Assembly (NCBI RefSeq): GCF_000425805.1
Contig: NZ_KE384455.1
Coordinates: 93,540-157,539 of the forward strand
Direction: 5' to 3'
Length of the DNA stretch: 64,000 nucleotides
Origin: Pseudomonas vranovensis DSM 16006
GTDB taxonomy: Bacteria; Pseudomonadota; Gammaproteobacteria; Pseudomonadales; Pseudomonadaceae
Shown here piece after piece: positions 61,000 through 64,000 of this stretch (positions are counted from its first letter, which is position 1; each line of letters starts with the position of its first letter). The notes under the pieces were generated by a model, which saw only the letters and a list, made by a program, of their open reading frames with translations, did no database searches and was not told where the DNA came from. The position numbers were made by a program, and so were the translations under genes.

Positions 61000-61943
61000 C
61001 CACCTTCTGGAGTACGTACATCAGCGTACTGACCATCGGCAGCCTGATCGGCCTGACCTGGCTGTTGCTGGCAACGCGCAAGGGCGAGAAGCCCGGCACC
61101 AGCGACCAGACTATGGGCCACAGCTTCGACGGCATCGAGGAGTACGACAACCCGCTGCCCAAGTGGTGGTTCTGGCTGTTCGTGGGCACCCTGGCTTTCG
61201 GGGTCGGCTATTTGATCCTCTACCCGGGCCTGGGCAACTGGAAAGGCATCCTGCCCGGCTATGAGAATGGCTGGACCCAGGTCAACGAATGGCAAAAGGA
61301 AATGGACAAGGCGGACGCCAAGTTCGGCCCGATTTTCGCCAAGTTTGCTGCCATGCCGGTGGAGGAAGTAGCCAAGGACCCACAAGCGCTGAAAATGGGT
61401 GGCCGCCTGTTCGCCTCCAACTGCGCGGTGTGCCATGGCTCCGACGCCAAGGGTGCCTACGGCTTCCCCAACCTCACCGACAAGGACTGGCGCTGGGGCG
61501 GCGAGCCGGACACCATCAAGCAGTCGATCATGAGCGGTCGCCACGGCGTGATGCCAGCCTGGGCGGAAGTGATCGGCGAGCAAGGTGTGGCCGATGTTGC
61601 CGGCTTCGTGCTGACCAACCTCGACGGGCGCAAGTTGCCTGAAGGCACCAAGGCCGACATCGCCAATGGCCAGAAGCTGTTCGCCGCCAACTGCGTGGCC
61701 TGCCACGGTCCTGAAGGCAAGGGCACCCCGGCCATGGGCGCGCCAGACCTGACTCACCCGCAGGCTTTCATCTACGGTTCAAGCTTTGCCCAGCTGCAGC
61801 AGACCATCCGTTACGGCCGCCAGGGCCAGATGCCTGCCCAGCAAGAGATCCAGGGCAACGACAAGGTCCACCTGCTGGCCGCCTATGTCTACAGCCTGTC
61901 CCAGGAAGAACCGGCCCAGGGCGAGAGCCTGACTGCCAAGTGA
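60996..61943 (+). CDS. ccoP: Cytochrome c oxidase cbb3-type subunit III, dihaem (operon 1)
   Basis: 315 residues. Two N-terminal helices (YISVLTIGSLIGLTWLLLA and WWFWLFVGTLAFGVGYLIL) are followed by two cytochrome c domains with CAVCHGSDAKG and CVACHGPEGKG haem sites. It accepts electrons from periplasmic cytochromes and passes them to CcoO. Length and layout are typical. A GC hairpin follows the stop. Confidence 0.96.
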   Translation: MTTFWSTYISVLTIGSLIGLTWLLLATRKGEKPGTSDQTMGHSFDGIEEYDNPLPKWWFWLFVGTLAFGVGYLILYPGLGNWKGILPGYENGWTQVNEWQKEMDKADAKFGPIFAKFAAMPVEEVAKDPQALKMGGRLFASNCAVCHGSDAKGAYGFPNLTDKDWRWGGEPDTIKQSIMSGRHGVMPAWAEVIGEQGVADVAGFVLTNLDGRKLPEGTKADIANGQKLFAANCVACHGPEGKGTPAMGAPDLTHPQAFIYGSSFAQLQQTIRYGRQGQMPAQQEIQGNDKVHLLAAYVYSLSQEEPAQGESLTAK

Positions 61944-62430
61944 AATCTTCGCGTAACTGAGCCTTGACTCAAACCGCCGCCTCCACCCGGATGCGGCGGT
62001 CCCCTTTCCCGCTTGCGACCAAGTGTCGCACCTCCCCCGCCACCCCGCCTTGCACCCGCCTTGAACACAACTAAGCTTGTTGCCACAGCGACCGCAACCG
62101 AAGGGCCGATGAACCCCACGGGCGGCGGTGCCAGTTGAAGAATGCGTGCAAAGGTAGATGGGATCGGCTCGACCTCTTCGTCCCCCTTCAGGGCAAACGA
62201 AATATGGTCACAGCAAGCCTGACCGATTGGACAAGAATTTGTGGATAACGGTACACATATCAAGCAGATAATTGTGTACACTTCGTCCGCCAACAATGCT
62301 CGAAACAGCGGTAGATCGGGCTTTGGCAAAGGTCGGCGCGGGAGCCATCGCGTTGCAATAACCACACGGTTTATACATACTTGCGCCGATTTTTTAACCT
62401 ACAAAAACACCCAAACCGTGGAACCTTAGA
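61944..62430. other. Intergenic region between cco operons 1 and 2
   Basis: 487 nt. A hairpin CCGCCGC / GCGGCGG with a following TCCCCTTT (61975-62010) may end operon 1. I found no TTGAT-N4-ATCAA-like ANR box in this region. The last 200 nt before ccoN2 are AT-rich and probably hold its promoter, but no hexamer pair is convincing. A leftward open frame of about 158 codons at 61889-62365 overlaps ccoP antisense and has poor coding character; I do not call it. Confidence 0.6.
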
Positions 62431-63873
62431 ATGAGCACAGCAATCAGTCCGACTGCTTATAACTATAAGGTCGTCCGCCAGTTCGCCATCATGACGGTGG
62501 TCTGGGGGATCCTTGGCATGGGGCTTGGCGTCTACATCGCCTCGCAACTGGTATGGCCCCAGCTCAACCTGGACCTGCCATGGACGAGCTTCGGCCGCCT
62601 GCGCCCACTGCACACCAACCTGGTGATCTTCGCCTTCGGTGGCTGTGCACTGTTTGCCACTTCTTATTATGTCGTGCAGCGAACCTGCCAGACGCGACTG
62701 ATTTCCGACAGCCTCGCCGCCTTTACCTTCTGGGGCTGGCAAGCGGTGATCGTCGGTGCGCTCATTACCCTGCCACTGGGTTACACCACCACCAAGGAAT
62801 ACGCCGAGCTGGAATGGCCAATCGCCATTTTGCTGGCCATTGTCTGGGTGACCTATGGCGTGGTGTTCTTCGGTACCATCGTCAAGCGCAAGACCAAGCA
62901 CATCTACGTGGGTAACTGGTTCTACGGTGCCTTCATCGTGGTGACCGCGATGCTGCACATCGTCAACCACGCGTCCCTGCCCGTCAGCCTGTTCAAGTCG
63001 TACTCGGCCTACTCGGGTGCAACCGACGCCATGATCCAGTGGTGGTACGGCCACAACGCCGTAGGTTTCTTCCTGACCACCGGCTTCCTGGGCATGATGT
63101 ACTACTTCGTGCCGAAACAGGCCGAACGCCCTATCTACTCCTATCGCCTGTCGATCGTGCACTTCTGGGCGCTGATCACCCTGTACATCTGGGCCGGTCC
63201 GCATCACCTGCACTACACCGCGCTGCCAGACTGGGCGCAGTCGCTGGGCATGGCGATGTCGATCATTCTCCTGGCACCAAGCTGGGGCGGCATGATCAAC
63301 GGCATGATGACCCTGTCGGGCGCCTGGCATAAGCTGCGCACCGACCCGATCCTGCGCTTCCTGGTGGTTTCACTGGCGTTCTACGGCATGTCGACCTTCG
63401 AAGGCCCGATGATGGCCATCAAGACCGTCAACTCGCTGTCGCACTACACCGACTGGACCGTTGGCCACGTACACGCCGGCGCCCTGGGCTGGGTAGCAAT
63501 GATCTCTATCGGCGCCCTGTACCACATGATCCCGAAAGTCTACGGCCGCGAGCAGATGCACAGCATCGGCCTGATCAACGCGCACTTCTGGCTGGCAACC
63601 ATCGGTACCGTGCTCTACATCTCCTCGATGTGGGTCAACGGCATCACCCAGGGCCTGATGTGGCGTGCAATCAACGACGACGGCACCCTCACCTACTCCT
63701 TCGTCGAAGCCCTGCAGGCCAGCCACCCTGGCTATATCGTCCGTGCCCTGGGCGGTGCGTTCTTCGCTTCCGGCATGCTGCTGATGGCGTACAACGTCTA
63801 CCGTACCGTGCGCGCTTCGAAGCCGGCCGAAGCTGAAGCCGCCGCTCAGATCGCTGTAGTTGGAGCTCACTGA
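62431..63873 (+). CDS. ccoN: Cytochrome c oxidase cbb3-type subunit I (operon 2)
   Basis: 480 residues, close paralogue of the ccoN at 58756 (long runs identical in protein, e.g. QWWYGHNAVGFFL, GPHHLHYTALPDWAQSLG, HSIGLINAHFWLATIGTVLYI), with all haem and CuB ligands conserved. It differs mainly in helices 1-5, the loop after KHIYVGNWFYGAF, and the C-terminal tail (PAEAEAAAQIAVVGAH). The stop overlaps the next ATG by 1 nt. It starts a second, separately controlled cbb3 operon. Confidence 0.97.
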   Translation: MSTAISPTAYNYKVVRQFAIMTVVWGILGMGLGVYIASQLVWPQLNLDLPWTSFGRLRPLHTNLVIFAFGGCALFATSYYVVQRTCQTRLISDSLAAFTFWGWQAVIVGALITLPLGYTTTKEYAELEWPIAILLAIVWVTYGVVFFGTIVKRKTKHIYVGNWFYGAFIVVTAMLHIVNHASLPVSLFKSYSAYSGATDAMIQWWYGHNAVGFFLTTGFLGMMYYFVPKQAERPIYSYRLSIVHFWALITLYIWAGPHHLHYTALPDWAQSLGMAMSIILLAPSWGGMINGMMTLSGAWHKLRTDPILRFLVVSLAFYGMSTFEGPMMAIKTVNSLSHYTDWTVGHVHAGALGWVAMISIGALYHMIPKVYGREQMHSIGLINAHFWLATIGTVLYISSMWVNGITQGLMWRAINDDGTLTYSFVEALQASHPGYIVRALGGAFFASGMLLMAYNVYRTVRASKPAEAEAAAQIAVVGAH

Positions 63874-64000
63874 TGAAGCATGAAGTAGTCGAGAAGAATA
63901 TCGGCCTGCTGGCCTTCTTCATGGTCATCGCCGTGAGCATCGGCGGCCTGACCCAGATCGTCCCGCTGTTTTTCCAGGACGTCACCAACAAGCCGGTCGA
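63873..64000 (+). CDS. ccoO: Cytochrome c oxidase cbb3-type subunit II (operon 2), cut by window edge
   Basis: The first 42 codons are visible: MKHEVVEKNIGLLAFFMVIAVSIGG and onward to the VTNKPV segment, paralogous to the ccoO at 60191. From 63936 to the window edge the DNA is identical to ccoO1 for 65 nt. The haem site lies beyond the edge. The ATG overlaps the ccoN2 stop by 1 nt. Confidence 0.95.
   Translation, partial: MKHEVVEKNIGLLAFFMVIAVSIGGLTQIVPLFFQDVTNKPV

Noticed and set aside
61889..62365. Leftward 158-codon frame between the cco operons
   Set aside because: Overlaps ccoP antisense, contains a long glycine/arginine-rich stretch typical of noncoding GC-rich DNA, and lacks a good ribosome site. 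A gene here is not excluded but not supported.

Overview
The window looks like a chromosomal core segment of a Pseudomonas of the P. putida group. This rests on the gene set and order (gpsA, a hybrid kinase, fabA-fabB and an MCP; gltA facing sdhCDAB-sucAB-lpdG-sucCD; etfBA facing etf-QO; pvdRT-opmQ; two tandem cbb3 oxidase operons), on high-GC codon usage, on pseudomonad REP-like inverted repeats, and on gene products that read like Pseudomonas proteins throughout. No rRNA, tRNA, CRISPR array, insertion sequence or prophage is visible. Nearly all of the DNA is coding, and the long open frames antisense to real genes are shadows.

Region by region. 1-2.5 kb: a cut-off alpha/beta hydrolase, then sixA, a DUF4389 gene and gpsA, all leftward. 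2.6-7.6 kb: a tightly coupled rightward trio of TonB-dependent receptor, periplasmic binding protein and hybrid sensor kinase. 7.8-9.5 kb: fabA-fabB for unsaturated fatty acids, with a palindromic operator candidate upstream. 9.6-19 kb: a chemoreceptor, DUF3859, amidohydrolase, pirin, dienelactone hydrolase, htpG with a clear heat-shock promoter, two PaaI-type thioesterases, a small lipoprotein and a DUF599 membrane protein. 19.1-20.5 kb: brnQ. 20.8-33.8 kb: the lower TCA cycle block, sdhCDAB-sucAB-lpdG-sucCD leftward and gltA rightward. 33.9-39.1 kb: a START protein, a YkgJ-type protein, a conserved hypothetical, a MocR regulator and a three-gene envelope operon (binding protein, DUF4398 lipoprotein, OmpA-like lipoprotein). 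39.2-43.1 kb: the electron-transfer flavoprotein pathway. 43.2-45.1 kb: an MFS transporter and a stand-alone receiver protein. 45.3-50.5 kb: a FecI-type ECF sigma factor with a Fur-box candidate, divergent from a MacAB-TolC-like tripartite exporter (PvdRT-OpmQ type). 50.5-56 kb: a two-component system divergent from a dsbD-tlpA-dsbG operon for periplasmic thiol-disulfide control. 56.1-58.7 kb: a binding protein, a DEDD exonuclease, ppnP and an alpha/beta hydrolase. 58.8-64 kb: ccoNOQP operon 1, then ccoN and the start of ccoO of operon 2.

Functionally the window is dominated by central respiration. Acetyl-CoA enters at GltA, passes through 2-oxoglutarate dehydrogenase, succinyl-CoA synthetase and succinate dehydrogenase, and ETF/ETF-QO feeds fatty-acid and amino-acid electrons to quinone. 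Two high-affinity cbb3 oxidases terminate the chain. Around this are envelope sensing and redox modules.

The most interesting material is regulatory. It comprises an ANR/FNR box inside the 5' end of a hydrolase gene that faces cco operon 1, a PsrA-type operator abutting a near-consensus etf-QO promoter, and a sigma-32 promoter whose -35 overlaps the stop of the gene before htpG. There is also a Fur-box candidate exactly over the -10 of the orphan iron-type sigma factor, and 11-bp-phased direct repeats between the dsbD operon and its adjacent OmpR-type regulator. The best candidate for an incompletely described system is the TonB receptor, binding protein and hybrid kinase trio. All starts, sites and functions are read from sequence alone.
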